NCBI GenBank assembly: GCA_017548605.1
Contig: JAFYZT010000027.1
Span: 124,001 to 188,000 of the forward strand
DNA: 64,000 nt
Direction of reading: 5' to 3'
Source: Prevotella sp.
Lineage (GTDB): Bacteria > Bacteroidota > Bacteroidia > Bacteroidales > Bacteroidaceae
In this document: positions 17,293 through 26,078 of the stretch, in pieces
Numbering within the stretch: the stretch's first letter is position 1
How the letters are laid out: every line of letters starts with the position of its first letter
Position numbers and translations under genes: made by a program
Notes under the pieces: generated by a model
Database searches by the model: none
The model's input: only the letters and a program-made list of their open reading frames with translations
What the model was told of the DNA's origin: nothing

Positions 17293-17685
17293 ATGAAGAA
17301 ATATCTTGTTTTTACATTACTATTGATGTTCTGCGGCCTGAATGCATTTGCACAGAAAAAGGCTTCTATTAAGTTTGAGACATTAACACATGATTTCGGC
17401 ACTTTCGACAGCAGCAAAACGCCGAAACAGGAATACACCTTCGTGTTCACAAATGAGGGCGACGCCCCATTGGTGGTAAACCAGGCTGTGAGCAGTTGCG
17501 GATGCACGGTGCCTTCGTACACCAAGACCCCCATTGCTCCGGGTGAGAAGGGTGAGATTAAGGTGACCTACAACCCTGGCAAGACTCTCGGTCGCTTCAC
17601 CAAGAATATCACTGTCCGCACCAATGGCGATCCCGAACTGACACGCCTATATATAAAAGGTGAAATAACGAAATCAGGAGAATAA
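17293..17685 (+). CDS. DUF1573 domain protein, exported
   Basis: 130 residues. A signal peptide of about 20 residues (KKYLVFTLLLMFCGLNAFAQ) precedes one DUF1573 Ig-like domain with the usual THDFGTFDSSKTPKQEYTF opening, the conserved SSCGCTVPSYTKTPI and the ending TVRTNGDPELTRLYIKGEI. DUF1573 proteins are abundant in Bacteroidetes envelopes; no biochemical role is established. Own promoter and own terminator make it a single-gene unit. Confidence 0.92.
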   Translation: MKKYLVFTLLLMFCGLNAFAQKKASIKFETLTHDFGTFDSSKTPKQEYTFVFTNEGDAPLVVNQAVSSCGCTVPSYTKTPIAPGEKGEIKVTYNPGKTLGRFTKNITVRTNGDPELTRLYIKGEITKSGE

Positions 17686-17697
17686 AAAATCATCTGA

Positions 17698-17717
17698 CAC
17701 TCTCCCAAGGGGGAGTG
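17698..17717. repeat. Imperfect GGGAG/CTCCC palindrome
   Basis: CACTCTCCC and GGGGAGTG face each other around AAG, just after the DUF1573 stop. It belongs to the family of GC-rich extragenic palindromes seen at 17773, 31022, 31584, 35993, 40783 and 54244. Confidence 0.55.
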
Positions 17718-17731
17718 CAGAGGAACAAATA

Positions 17732-17760
17732 ACTCCGTGATTGGCCGCCAATCACGGAGT
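17732..17760 (+). terminator. Terminator of the DUF1573 gene
   Basis: A perfect 13-bp stem, ACTCCGTGATTGG / CCAATCACGGAGT, with a 3-nt loop, followed by ATTTTT. Confidence 0.9.
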
Positions 17761-17772
17761 ATTTTTATGCAC

Positions 17773-17787
17773 GCCCTCCAGGAGGGC
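17773..17787 (-). repeat. REP-like palindrome next to the DUF3078 gene end
   Basis: GCCCTCC-A-GGAGGGC followed by tgaggtggg. On the minus strand it reads cccacctcag then the palindrome, the same order as the copy at 40773-40799. Confidence 0.6.
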
Positions 17788-17800
17788 TGAGGTGGGTATC

Positions 17801-19117
17801 TTAGAATGAATAATTAAATCCGATAGACGTAAACTCCTTGAACTGCCAGTATCCGTGATGGTCGTCGCGTGCGGTGTTGTCGTCGAAGCGCGGATAGAGG
17901 AAAATGGTGGTTGAGATATATTTGTTGAACTTGAAGCTGAAAGTGTTCTCCCACTCCATCTCGACCCGTTTATAGGTGGTGAAGGTGTAAAATCGCGTCT
18001 GCCATTTGATATTATCGGTGAAGTTCCACTCCAGTTCGGCGGTAATCTGCGAACCGAAGTCGTGCTTCACAAATTTGCCCTCATCCAGTCCGAAGATGGT
18101 AACCAACGCCTTGCGGTCAACATATTTCATGTTATAGGAGAGAGGAGCAAGATGGATGTTACCCTTGAGTTTCTTGTCAAAGGCCTCCACGGTATAGTCC
18201 ATACCAAGAGAGACATTAAGTTTGAAGGGTGAGAAGAAGTCGGAATAAACCATGGCATCATTATTCTTGTATCCCCTCATAAACTGTGTCTCAGCAAGGA
18301 GCATGGCCGTATAGTACCATCTTTTACTGGCTTGGAGTCCTAATTTGCTCGACAGGCGGAGCAGGTCTTCATAGCTTTTGAAGGAATGCAGTGAGTCAGC
18401 CTTCGATGTCTGGAAACCTAATTTCATCTCCAGTTTGTTGTCCCATTTCACCTTCTGCTTGTTGTTGTAGTTGGCCTCCATCGTGACAGAACCCAACATG
18501 GAATAGTTGCTCTCGCCACCTTTATACCAGTTGCCAGAAATATAGTTCTGCAGTAACTGCAAGAAATAATTGCCCTTTATGGTCCAGAATTTCGGTTTTT
18601 CAACCATCACCTCGACAGGCGCAGTGTCAGGCACCTGCGGGTCGTCCACCTTGAGTGACAGTTCCACATCCTGACGAATGGGCGCTTCTACCTTTTCCGC
18701 CACCGTGCCTACCTGAGCCAGCCGCAGCTCACTGTTTTCCACCAGGTCGGGTCTGTTGAGATATACCTTCATGAGTGCTTTGTCCACACCATTGGATACG
18801 GCATCATTACCACCATCGCCCAACAACCTCAGCTGTTGCTGTGCCGGTGAGTGATAGAAAGTAAGGGGAGCGAAAAGGCGGTACATCCTACCGTCGGGAT
18901 TAGGTGAATAGCCAGTCTCCGAGGTTATCCTCTCATTCTCGCGCTGTATGGAGTCGAGCTTTGCCTTGTAGAATGCCAATGAATCGGCATAAGTCCTCAC
19001 TAGCGCGGCTTGCGACTGTTGCCCTGCAAAACGTTTGAACCAACGGCTCACCTGCGCATCGGTATGTAAGGCACAGCCGAGGAACATGACAGAGGCAATA
19101 AGTAATGATTTCTTCAT
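17801..19117 (-). CDS. DUF3078 outer-membrane beta-barrel protein
   Basis: 438 residues. A signal peptide (KKSLLIASVMFLGCALHTDA) is followed by about 150 residues of low-conservation periplasmic sequence and a DUF3078 barrel beginning FWTIKGNYFLQLLQNYISG. The strand-rich C-terminus ends in aromatic Phe (IGFNYSF), the usual outer-membrane insertion signal. Members are predicted transporter-like barrels of unknown substrate. A -7-like box TATTTTTG (minus, 19160-19167) lies 43 nt upstream. It converges with the DUF1573 gene. Confidence 0.88.
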   Translation of the reverse strand: MKKSLLIASVMFLGCALHTDAQVSRWFKRFAGQQSQAALVRTYADSLAFYKAKLDSIQRENERITSETGYSPNPDGRMYRLFAPLTFYHSPAQQQLRLLGDGGNDAVSNGVDKALMKVYLNRPDLVENSELRLAQVGTVAEKVEAPIRQDVELSLKVDDPQVPDTAPVEVMVEKPKFWTIKGNYFLQLLQNYISGNWYKGGESNYSMLGSVTMEANYNNKQKVKWDNKLEMKLGFQTSKADSLHSFKSYEDLLRLSSKLGLQASKRWYYTAMLLAETQFMRGYKNNDAMVYSDFFSPFKLNVSLGMDYTVEAFDKKLKGNIHLAPLSYNMKYVDRKALVTIFGLDEGKFVKHDFGSQITAELEWNFTDNIKWQTRFYTFTTYKRVEMEWENTFSFKFNKYISTTIFLYPRFDDNTARDDHHGYWQFKEFTSIGFNYSF

Positions 19118-19218
19118 ATTTTTATCCGTATTATGTTTGTCTCGTTTCGCTTATCGGCACAAAAATACAAAAAAATACGAAAATGGCAGCTTTTCCTAAA
19201 AGAAAAAGAAGAATAAAA

Positions 19219-19244
19219 AAAGAGAGGCTCGCGGGCCTCTCTTT
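19219..19244 (-). terminator. Terminator of the GH43 gene
   Basis: Stem AAAGAGAGGC / GCCTCTCTTT with a 6-nt loop, 17 bp after the GH43 stop; on the minus strand it is followed by a T-rich run. Confidence 0.8.
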
Positions 19245-19261
19245 AATAACTATGATCACAT

Positions 19262-21316
19262 TTAATTAATGAGATACACTTTCTTTTGTCCTTGGTAGGA
19301 GAAAGTCACCGTTGCCCTACCCTCGACGATAGGACTCACCTGCACCTGCACCTGCGGGTCAGAGGCCGATGCCTGGATGGTAGAGCCGGGGTTCAGCTTT
19401 CCATAAGCCTGATAATGACGATAATCGGTATAACCATTTTCATTGGAGGCCCGTAGCGGTTGCTGCGGGAGGAACAGCGGCTGTCCATCGACGGTAATGG
19501 TCACGGTGGGCACTACAGGCCGCTGCATTGTCTCACCTTGTTTGGTAAATCCTATTCCGTGCAGGTCGAACAGTCCTTCAGGCCGCTGGGGCTGACGGGG
19601 ACCGAAGCGCTGACGTTGTTCCTGGGGCTGTGGTATCTCCGGTCCCTCGGCCACGAGATAAATGGCATGCTTTCCTTTCAGTCCCTCCACCTGGGGCACG
19701 GCCACCTGGAACGACGTAGCCACCTTCGGAGCATCGGCCGGCACGTCCACGACGGCTATTTCCTTCCCTTTCCACGCACCGTTGTCGTAAGGTCCGTCAA
19801 GCATGACATGTATTTTAAACGCACCTTTGCCTCCGGGCGTGAGGAAGAGGTTCAACGTGGCACCATCGCCTTTCTGTGTACCGGCGAAAGCCTTGATACC
19901 TTTGCTTTCTTTCTGTAAGCCACCGAAACCGAAATATTTGAAGCCCACAACGCCTTTGTTGGTGATGCCTGCCAGATCCATGCCGTTGTTCCAGTTGTCT
20001 AAATTATCCTGCAGCCACTCGTTGCCCGTCATGTAACAGGCGATGCCAGCAGAATAATACTGGTACGGGGGCAGTCCGAATATCTGGAAACCTTCCGAGG
20101 TAACCTCTGCTCCACGGTATTCGGTACCATCGGAAGCCGCTGCCGTCCACTCGTTATTTTTAGTATAAGGGTCATAGCCTGTGATACGTACCATTCCGCC
20201 GTCGGCCACTGACTTCTTGTCCCATTCTATCTTTACGGGAGCAACCATTGCCTGACGGGCATTGCCGAAACCTCTCGGTGGACGGTGGTAGAACACATAC
20301 CACTGACCGTTAATCTCCTGCAGCGAGCCGTGTGTATTGTGCGCCGCATTGGCCGTCGTCAGGTGCGTGCCGTCTTCATTAGGCACCACGCCGCGTGAGT
20401 CAACGAGCACACCGCCCGAACGCCACGGACCGAGGGGCGTATCACCGAAAGCATAACGCAGTGCCGAATTGGTGGAACCTAAGCCATAATCGGGACCGGA
20501 ATAACCGGAGAACACCATGACGTATTTGTTACCTACCTGACGTATCGACGAGGCCTCGAAGAAATTGAAGTCACCTGGGTTCTGGTCTTTGTACAGCGAC
20601 GGGTATTGCGTTCCCTCGGGGTCGCGCACCTTGCCATAGCTGGCACTGGCGGGGATGAAATAGTCATGCAACTGAGTGCCCGGACGCATGGCGTACATAT
20701 TATCTTGGTCAAGCTCACAGGCCGTGGAATGCTGGAATCCGTAGAACACATAAGCGCGGAAGCCCTTGTCATAGTCAGGGTCTTTCTTGTCGGTGATGTT
20801 CTCGATGAACACCGAGGGGTCGAAGTCGATGAGCGACCCTTCTACGCAACGGCGACCGTCAGCTGTCAGGTTCACAGGAGTGAACGGCCCGTTGGGTCTG
20901 TCGCCCTTGCACACCATGGCCACCCTACCCCATCCACGGGAATGTGGATAGAGGTAATAGGTCTTCTTGCCTGTCACCTTGTCTCTCACCTCGACAAGGT
21001 CGGGCGCATACATTGTGTCCCATTTCCCATCGACATAATATGAGAAAATAGGTCCTTCGTCGCGCCACTGCGACAGGTCCTCGACGGGTGCCGACCACAT
21101 GCGTATGTCGTTGCCGCAATAAGCCGTATAGGTGACATCGTGCGAGCCGATGATGTATGCACGGTATTTGCCGGGGTTGTCGGGGTCTTCAAACACACGG
21201 GGTTCACCATCGGGCACATGTTCCCACAAGGGAAGGTATGGATTCTGAGCGTTCACTGCCAAAGCAATGAAAAACAAGGGTAAAAGGGACAAAAATCTTT
21301 TCATAAGGGTTTTCAT
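19262..21316 (-). CDS. Secreted glycoside hydrolase family 43 protein
   Basis: 684 residues with a signal peptide (LLPLFFIALAVNA, cleavage near residue 24). The N-terminal about 330 residues look like a five-bladed GH43 propeller: EPRVFEDPD, MYAPDLVEV, DFNFFEASSIRQVGNKYVMV and NTHGSLQEINGQWYVFYHRPP are the usual places for the acidic triad and calcium-site histidine. A CBM6-like beta-sandwich region and a proline/glutamine-rich linker with an Ig-like end follow. Likely an arabinofuranosidase or xylosidase acting on plant or glycan arabinoxylans; substrate not determined. ATG 21316 was chosen over 21376 because a consensus -7 box (21329-21337) lies between them. Confidence 0.87.
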   Translation of the reverse strand: MKTLMKRFLSLLPLFFIALAVNAQNPYLPLWEHVPDGEPRVFEDPDNPGKYRAYIIGSHDVTYTAYCGNDIRMWSAPVEDLSQWRDEGPIFSYYVDGKWDTMYAPDLVEVRDKVTGKKTYYLYPHSRGWGRVAMVCKGDRPNGPFTPVNLTADGRRCVEGSLIDFDPSVFIENITDKKDPDYDKGFRAYVFYGFQHSTACELDQDNMYAMRPGTQLHDYFIPASASYGKVRDPEGTQYPSLYKDQNPGDFNFFEASSIRQVGNKYVMVFSGYSGPDYGLGSTNSALRYAFGDTPLGPWRSGGVLVDSRGVVPNEDGTHLTTANAAHNTHGSLQEINGQWYVFYHRPPRGFGNARQAMVAPVKIEWDKKSVADGGMVRITGYDPYTKNNEWTAAASDGTEYRGAEVTSEGFQIFGLPPYQYYSAGIACYMTGNEWLQDNLDNWNNGMDLAGITNKGVVGFKYFGFGGLQKESKGIKAFAGTQKGDGATLNLFLTPGGKGAFKIHVMLDGPYDNGAWKGKEIAVVDVPADAPKVATSFQVAVPQVEGLKGKHAIYLVAEGPEIPQPQEQRQRFGPRQPQRPEGLFDLHGIGFTKQGETMQRPVVPTVTITVDGQPLFLPQQPLRASNENGYTDYRHYQAYGKLNPGSTIQASASDPQVQVQVSPIVEGRATVTFSYQGQKKVYLIN

Positions 21317-21328
21317 TTGTTTGATGCT

Positions 21329-21337
21329 GCAAAAATA
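21329..21337 (-). promoter_or_regulatory. Promoter -7 box of the GH43 gene
   Basis: The minus strand reads TATTTTTGC, an exact TAnnTTTGC match, 13 nt before ATG 21316. Confidence 0.6.
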
Positions 21338-21439
21338 ACGTTTAAAAAGTAATAATACTTTATTGTATGTTTCCATTACTTACGATTTTTTGTCAATACA
21401 CAGAAATCCCACGCATATTCTAAATTCATGGGTTATTTG

Positions 21440-21660
21440 TCTGACGACATAGCACAACGCAGCACAACTATCCTCTTTCTTTTTCACGCGAATTATCATA
21501 AATTGACCGTTAATTACCATAAATATAATTAACGGTAATTCGCGGTAATTCGCGTAAAAGAAAAAAACGGCAATTACTGTGTTTCTCGTAACCGTTTGGT
21601 TCGCGTAAAAGAAAAATTTCACGATAATTCGCGACAATTCGCGGTAATTTCCATAAAAAG
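21440..21660. repeat. AATTCGCGGTAATT-type repeat region
   Basis: The 430-bp gap between the GH43 and yidC promoters is filled with variants of gcgaattatc, aattcgcgg and cgcgtaaaagaaaaa, plus an inverted pair taccgttaatt / aattaacggta around 21515-21540. Open frames here (for example 21380-21637) are repeat translations, not genes. The family recurs at 35375-35530, 41085-41235, 42905-43250 and 43712-43750. Confidence 0.75.
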
Positions 21661-21663
21661 TTG

Positions 21664-21672
21664 TACTTTTGC
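21664..21672 (+). promoter_or_regulatory. yidC promoter -7 box
   Basis: TACTTTTGC, an exact consensus match, 75 nt before the yidC ATG. Confidence 0.65.
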
Positions 21673-21746
21673 ACTTTGATAGCCTATTGAAGTTATCAAT
21701 TCACTGATTATCAGATAAAACCCTAAAGAAAGACAAAAACAAACAC

Positions 21747-23645
21747 ATGGATAAAAATACCGTCATAGGATTTGTACTCATCGCTGTCGTCCTCATCGGC
21801 TTCAGTTGGTGGAACAAACCCTCAGAAGAACAAGTGAAGGCGCAGCAGGAACAGCTGGCCAAGGAAAAAGCACAACGCGAACAGCAACAGAAACAAGAAG
21901 CCGCTCTCAAGGAGCAACAACAGTTAGCCAAAGACTCCGCACGACAAGACAGCACGGCTCTGTTCCACAGTGCGCTCAACGGCAGTGCTCAGGAGCTGAC
22001 TCTGAAGAACGAGAAGGTGGAACTAACGCTGAACACTCAGGGTGGCACCGTGACAAAAGCGGTCATCAAAGGATTCAAGGATCGCGTGGGCAAGCCCGAT
22101 GTTACGCTGTTTGACGAGAAAGAACAACGCCTGGCTTACCGCATGGATGGTAAGGAGATTAATATCAATACTGCCGACCTGTTTTTCACCCCCTCGGAAC
22201 AGAGCGACAGCACGCTGACACTCACTGCTACGGCAGGACAGGGACAACAGCTGGAGATGCGCTACCGTCTAGGCAAAGACTACATGCTCCATTTCAGCCT
22301 GCGTGCCAAAGGCATGGAAGGCCTGTTCCCCACCAACACCACAAAGATGAACATCCTGTGGGAAGACAAATGCCGTCAGCAGGAGAAAGGATTCTCCTTC
22401 GAGAACCGCTATGCCACCCTTACTTATAAGGAGAAAGACAGCGGTACTGACTATCTGAGCGAGACGCAGGAGAAGGTTGACGAGAAGATTGAGGAGACAC
22501 TCGACTGGGTGGCATTCAAGAACCAATTCTTCAGTGCGATGATGATTGCGAAGAACGACTTCACCAACGCCACACTCACCAGTATACCACAGCAGAAAGG
22601 CAGCGGTTACCTGAAGCAATATCGTGCCTTGGTGGAGACATCCTTCGACCCCAGCGGTGCCAATGCCACCGAGTTGGAGTTCTACTATGGTCCCAACGAC
22701 TTCCGTCTGTTACAGGACGTGGAGGAGCAGAGCACCTTCGGCAAGGACCTGAAGATGGAACGGCTTGTTTATCTGGGATGGCCCTTGTTCCGTGTCATCA
22801 ACCGTTGGTTCACGCTCTACGTCTTCGACTGGCTCACCGGTCTGAAGATTAACATGGGTATCGTACTCATCATTATCACCCTCATCCTCAAGGTTATCAC
22901 CTACCCGCTGGTGAAGAAGAGCTACATGAGCAGTGCCAAAATGCGCGTGCTCAAGCCCAAACTCGAAGAGGCCACCAAGCAATATAACAAGCCTGAGGAC
23001 CAGATGCAGAAGCAGCAGGCTATGATGCAGCTCTATTCACAATACGGTGTGAGCCCGTTGAGCGGCTGTCTGCCCATGCTCATCCAGATGCCTATCTGGA
23101 TTGCGATGTTTAACTTCGTACCTAACGCCATCCAACTGCGCGGCGAGAGTTTCCTGTGGATTGACGACCTGTCAACCTACGACCCGATTATCGAATGGGG
23201 CAAGAACGTTTGGCTCATCGGCGACCACCTGTCGCTGACATGTATCCTGTTCTGCGTGTCGAACCTTCTCTATTCATGGATGACGATGCGTCAGCAACGT
23301 GACCAGATGGTAGGCAACCAAGCCCAGCAGATGAAGATGATGCAGTGGATGATGTTCCTCATGCCAGTGATGTTCTTCTTCATCTTCAACGACTACAGCT
23401 CCGGTTTGAACTTCTACTATTTCATTTCATTGTTCTTCAGCGCCGCCATCATGTGGACACTGCGTAAGACGACCAACGACGAAAAGTTGCTGGCCATCCT
23501 TGAAGCCAACTATCAAGAGCGTAAGAAAAACCCGCAGAAGAAGACAGGTGGTCTGGCCGCCCGCCTCGAAGCGATGCAAAAGCAACAACAGGAAATGCAA
23601 CGCCGCCGCGAAGAACTCGAACGCCGCAAAAGAGGAGGAAAATAA
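21747..23645 (+). CDS. yidC: Membrane protein insertase YidC
   Basis: 632 residues. An N-terminal membrane anchor (TVIGFVLIAVVLIGFSWW) is followed by a coiled, glutamine/lysine-rich linker, a large periplasmic beta-sandwich (about residues 70-340) and the conserved insertase core with five membrane segments (about 355-590). The basic coiled C-terminal tail (LEAMQKQQQEMQRRREELE) is of the kind that contacts ribosomes. It inserts membrane proteins alone or with SecYEG. Length and domain order fit the Gram-negative type. It has its own promoter and is followed by repeats. Confidence 0.96.
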   Translation: MDKNTVIGFVLIAVVLIGFSWWNKPSEEQVKAQQEQLAKEKAQREQQQKQEAALKEQQQLAKDSARQDSTALFHSALNGSAQELTLKNEKVELTLNTQGGTVTKAVIKGFKDRVGKPDVTLFDEKEQRLAYRMDGKEININTADLFFTPSEQSDSTLTLTATAGQGQQLEMRYRLGKDYMLHFSLRAKGMEGLFPTNTTKMNILWEDKCRQQEKGFSFENRYATLTYKEKDSGTDYLSETQEKVDEKIEETLDWVAFKNQFFSAMMIAKNDFTNATLTSIPQQKGSGYLKQYRALVETSFDPSGANATELEFYYGPNDFRLLQDVEEQSTFGKDLKMERLVYLGWPLFRVINRWFTLYVFDWLTGLKINMGIVLIIITLILKVITYPLVKKSYMSSAKMRVLKPKLEEATKQYNKPEDQMQKQQAMMQLYSQYGVSPLSGCLPMLIQMPIWIAMFNFVPNAIQLRGESFLWIDDLSTYDPIIEWGKNVWLIGDHLSLTCILFCVSNLLYSWMTMRQQRDQMVGNQAQQMKMMQWMMFLMPVMFFFIFNDYSSGLNFYYFISLFFSAAIMWTLRKTTNDEKLLAILEANYQERKKNPQKKTGGLAARLEAMQKQQQEMQRRREELERRKRGGK

Positions 23646-23649
23646 AAAC

Positions 23650-23725
23650 ATAGTACCTAGGAGCAAGGGGCAAGGAGCAAGAGAATAGTCTAAGATCTCC
23701 TGGAATTGCCTAGGAAAACCTATTT
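23650..23725. repeat. GAGCAAGGGGCAAGGAGCAAG and CCTAGGAAAACC repeats
   Basis: gagcaaggggcaagg words (23659-23684) are followed by ctcctggaattgcctagg words that run up to the ATG of the next gene. The same two families occur in the same order at 25906-26055. Confidence 0.75.
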
Positions 23726-23738
23726 AATAATATCCACC

Positions 23739-25904
23739 ATGAAGAAAACCATTATCGCCGCAACGTTGCTCGCTTTTTGCGGCACCATGCAAATACAAGC
23801 CCAGGAAGTGAACATAGGCAAGAACCATATCACGCTGTCGAGCGACCTCATGACCCCTGAAGCACTGTGGGCCATGGGGCGCATCGGAGCCTACCAGGCT
23901 TCGCCCGACGGTCAACACGTGGTGTACACCGTGGCCTACTACAGCGTGAAAGAAAATAAAAGCCACCATGTTATTTATATGATGGATGCCGACGGCAAGA
24001 ACAACCGACGGCTGACCACCAGCGCGAAGAACGAGAACGACCCCTCATGGATAGAGGGTGGCCGTCGCGTGGCTTTCCTTTTCGACGGACAGCTGTGGTC
24101 GATGAACGCCGACGGCAGTGACCGACGACAGCTCACCCACGATGCCGTGGAGATTGAAGGGTATAAGTTCTCACCCGACGGCACGAAGGTGATACTGCTG
24201 AAATCGTTGGACTACCATGGCAGCATACAGGCGAATCCCGACGACCTGCCCAAAGCCACGGGTCGGTTGGTGACGGACTTGAACTACCGTCATTGGGACC
24301 ACTATGTGGAGAGCATCACCCATCCTTTTGTGGCTGACGTAAGTGCCGACGGCATCAATGCCGGTAAGGACTTGTTGGAAGGTGAGCCTTTCGAATGTCC
24401 GCTGGCTCCCTTCGGTGGCATCGAGCAGCTGGACTGGAGCACCGACTCGAAACAGATTGCTTACACCTGCCGCAAGAAAGAAGGAGTGGCCTACGCTATC
24501 TCCACCGACTCCGACATTTTTCTATACGACGTGGCCAGTGGCACCACCAAGAATCTGTGCAAACCCGCTGGTTATGTGGCACCTGCCGTTGACCCGACAA
24601 AGACGATGAAGGATCAGGCGGTGAACGCCCCCGGCAACTTGAAGAACAATCCCGGCTACGACACCAACCCGCAGTTCTCGCCCAACGGCAAATACATCGC
24701 ATGGCTGAGCATGGCCCGCGACGGCTACGAGAGTGACCGCAACCGCCTGTGCATATACGAAATAGCCACGGGTGAGAAACGATACATTACCGAATCGTTC
24801 GACTCTAATGTCGACGAGTTTGCGTGGTCTGACAACAAAGACGCACTGATTTATTTCATCGGCGTGTGGCATGCCACAGAAAATCTCTATTCCGTGAACT
24901 GGAAAGGCGAGGTGAAGCAGCTCACCAACGATTGGGCCGATTTCGGCTCGTTGCAGATGCTGAACGATGGCAAGCGTATCCTGGCCGAGCGTCACAGCTA
25001 CAAGGCCAGTGCCGACCTGTATGTCATCACACCGGGCAAAGACGCGAAGAAGACGAAGGTGGAACAGATAACCACTGAGAACAAACATATCTTCGACCAA
25101 CTGGCCGACATCGGTATCGACCAGCGTTGGGTGAAGACCACCGACGGCAAAGATATGCTTTACTGGATTATCCTGCCACCTCATTTTGACGCTTCGAAGA
25201 AATACCCCACCCTGCTCTTCTGCGAAGGTGGCCCTCAGAGCCCCGTAAGCCAGTTCTGGAGCTACCGCTGGAACTTCATGATTATGGCTTCACACGGCTA
25301 TGTCATCATCGCTCCCAACCGCCACGGCCTGCCCGGTTTCGGCAGTGAGTGGTGCGAACAGATCAGCGGCGACTGGACGGGACAATGCATGAGCGACTAC
25401 CTGACAGCCATCGACGATGCCGCAGCCAACCTGCCTTATGTTGATAAGGATAAGCTGGGTGCCGTGGGTGCCTCGTTCGGTGGGTTCTCCGTCTATTACC
25501 TCGCCGGACATCACGACAAACGTTTCAAGTGCTTCATCGCCCATGACGGTGCTTTCAACCTCGAGTCGATGTACACCGACACCGAAGAGGTGTGGTTCTC
25601 CAACTGGGAGTACGACGACGCCTACTGGAACAAAGATCAGACGGCAGCGGCACGGAAGACCTACGACAATTCACCGCACCGCTTCGTCGACAAGTGGGAC
25701 ACGCCCATCCTGTGCATTCACGGTGAGAAGGACTACCGCATCAATGCCAACCAGGGCATGGGAGCCTTCAACTCAGCCCGTCTGCGCGGCATCGAGGCCC
25801 AGCTGCTCATCTTCCCTGACGAAAACCACTGGGTGCTGAAACCTCAGAACGGCATTCTTTGGCAGCGCACCTATTTCAACTGGCTCGACCGGTGGCTGAA
25901 ATAA
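23739..25904 (+). CDS. S9-family prolyl oligopeptidase-type peptidase
   Basis: 721 residues. A signal peptide (KKTIIAATLLAFCGTMQIQAQ) targets the periplasm. A TolB/WD40-like beta-propeller (about residues 50-440, with repeated SPDG and SPNG turns) precedes an alpha/beta hydrolase domain with Ser579 in GASFGGF, Asp665 in GEKDYRI and His697 in DENHW as catalytic triad. This is the DPP/acylaminoacyl-peptidase type, which removes dipeptides or acylated residues from peptides. ATG 23739 was preferred to 23706 because the upstream codons are repeat DNA and the signal peptide begins at 23739. Confidence 0.92.
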   Translation: MKKTIIAATLLAFCGTMQIQAQEVNIGKNHITLSSDLMTPEALWAMGRIGAYQASPDGQHVVYTVAYYSVKENKSHHVIYMMDADGKNNRRLTTSAKNENDPSWIEGGRRVAFLFDGQLWSMNADGSDRRQLTHDAVEIEGYKFSPDGTKVILLKSLDYHGSIQANPDDLPKATGRLVTDLNYRHWDHYVESITHPFVADVSADGINAGKDLLEGEPFECPLAPFGGIEQLDWSTDSKQIAYTCRKKEGVAYAISTDSDIFLYDVASGTTKNLCKPAGYVAPAVDPTKTMKDQAVNAPGNLKNNPGYDTNPQFSPNGKYIAWLSMARDGYESDRNRLCIYEIATGEKRYITESFDSNVDEFAWSDNKDALIYFIGVWHATENLYSVNWKGEVKQLTNDWADFGSLQMLNDGKRILAERHSYKASADLYVITPGKDAKKTKVEQITTENKHIFDQLADIGIDQRWVKTTDGKDMLYWIILPPHFDASKKYPTLLFCEGGPQSPVSQFWSYRWNFMIMASHGYVIIAPNRHGLPGFGSEWCEQISGDWTGQCMSDYLTAIDDAAANLPYVDKDKLGAVGASFGGFSVYYLAGHHDKRFKCFIAHDGAFNLESMYTDTEEVWFSNWEYDDAYWNKDQTAAARKTYDNSPHRFVDKWDTPILCIHGEKDYRINANQGMGAFNSARLRGIEAQLLIFPDENHWVLKPQNGILWQRTYFNWLDRWLK

Positions 25905-25905
25905 G

Positions 25906-26060
25906 GGGCAAGAAGGGGCAAGGGGCAAGGAGCAAGGGGCAAGGAGCAAGAGATTAGCCTGAATACAGAAATGCTTAGAATTGTCTAGAATTGCTTAAAA
26001 TCACCTAGGATAACCTAGGATAGCCTAGGATTACCTAGAGTTGCCTAACAGATAAAAAAT
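25906..26060. repeat. GGGGCAAGGAGCAAG and CCTAGGATAACCTAGG repeats
   Basis: Two consecutive word blocks: five or six ggggcaagg/agcaagg units (25906-25955), then six variants of acctaggata and gcctagaatt (25970-26050). No promoter was recognised for the following MFS gene. Confidence 0.85.
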
Positions 26061-26078
26061 CAAAATTCCCTTTTAATA

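Noticed and set aside
21380-21637. 85-residue open frame before yidC
   Set aside because: It is a translation of AATTCGCG repeats with no start signal or domain.
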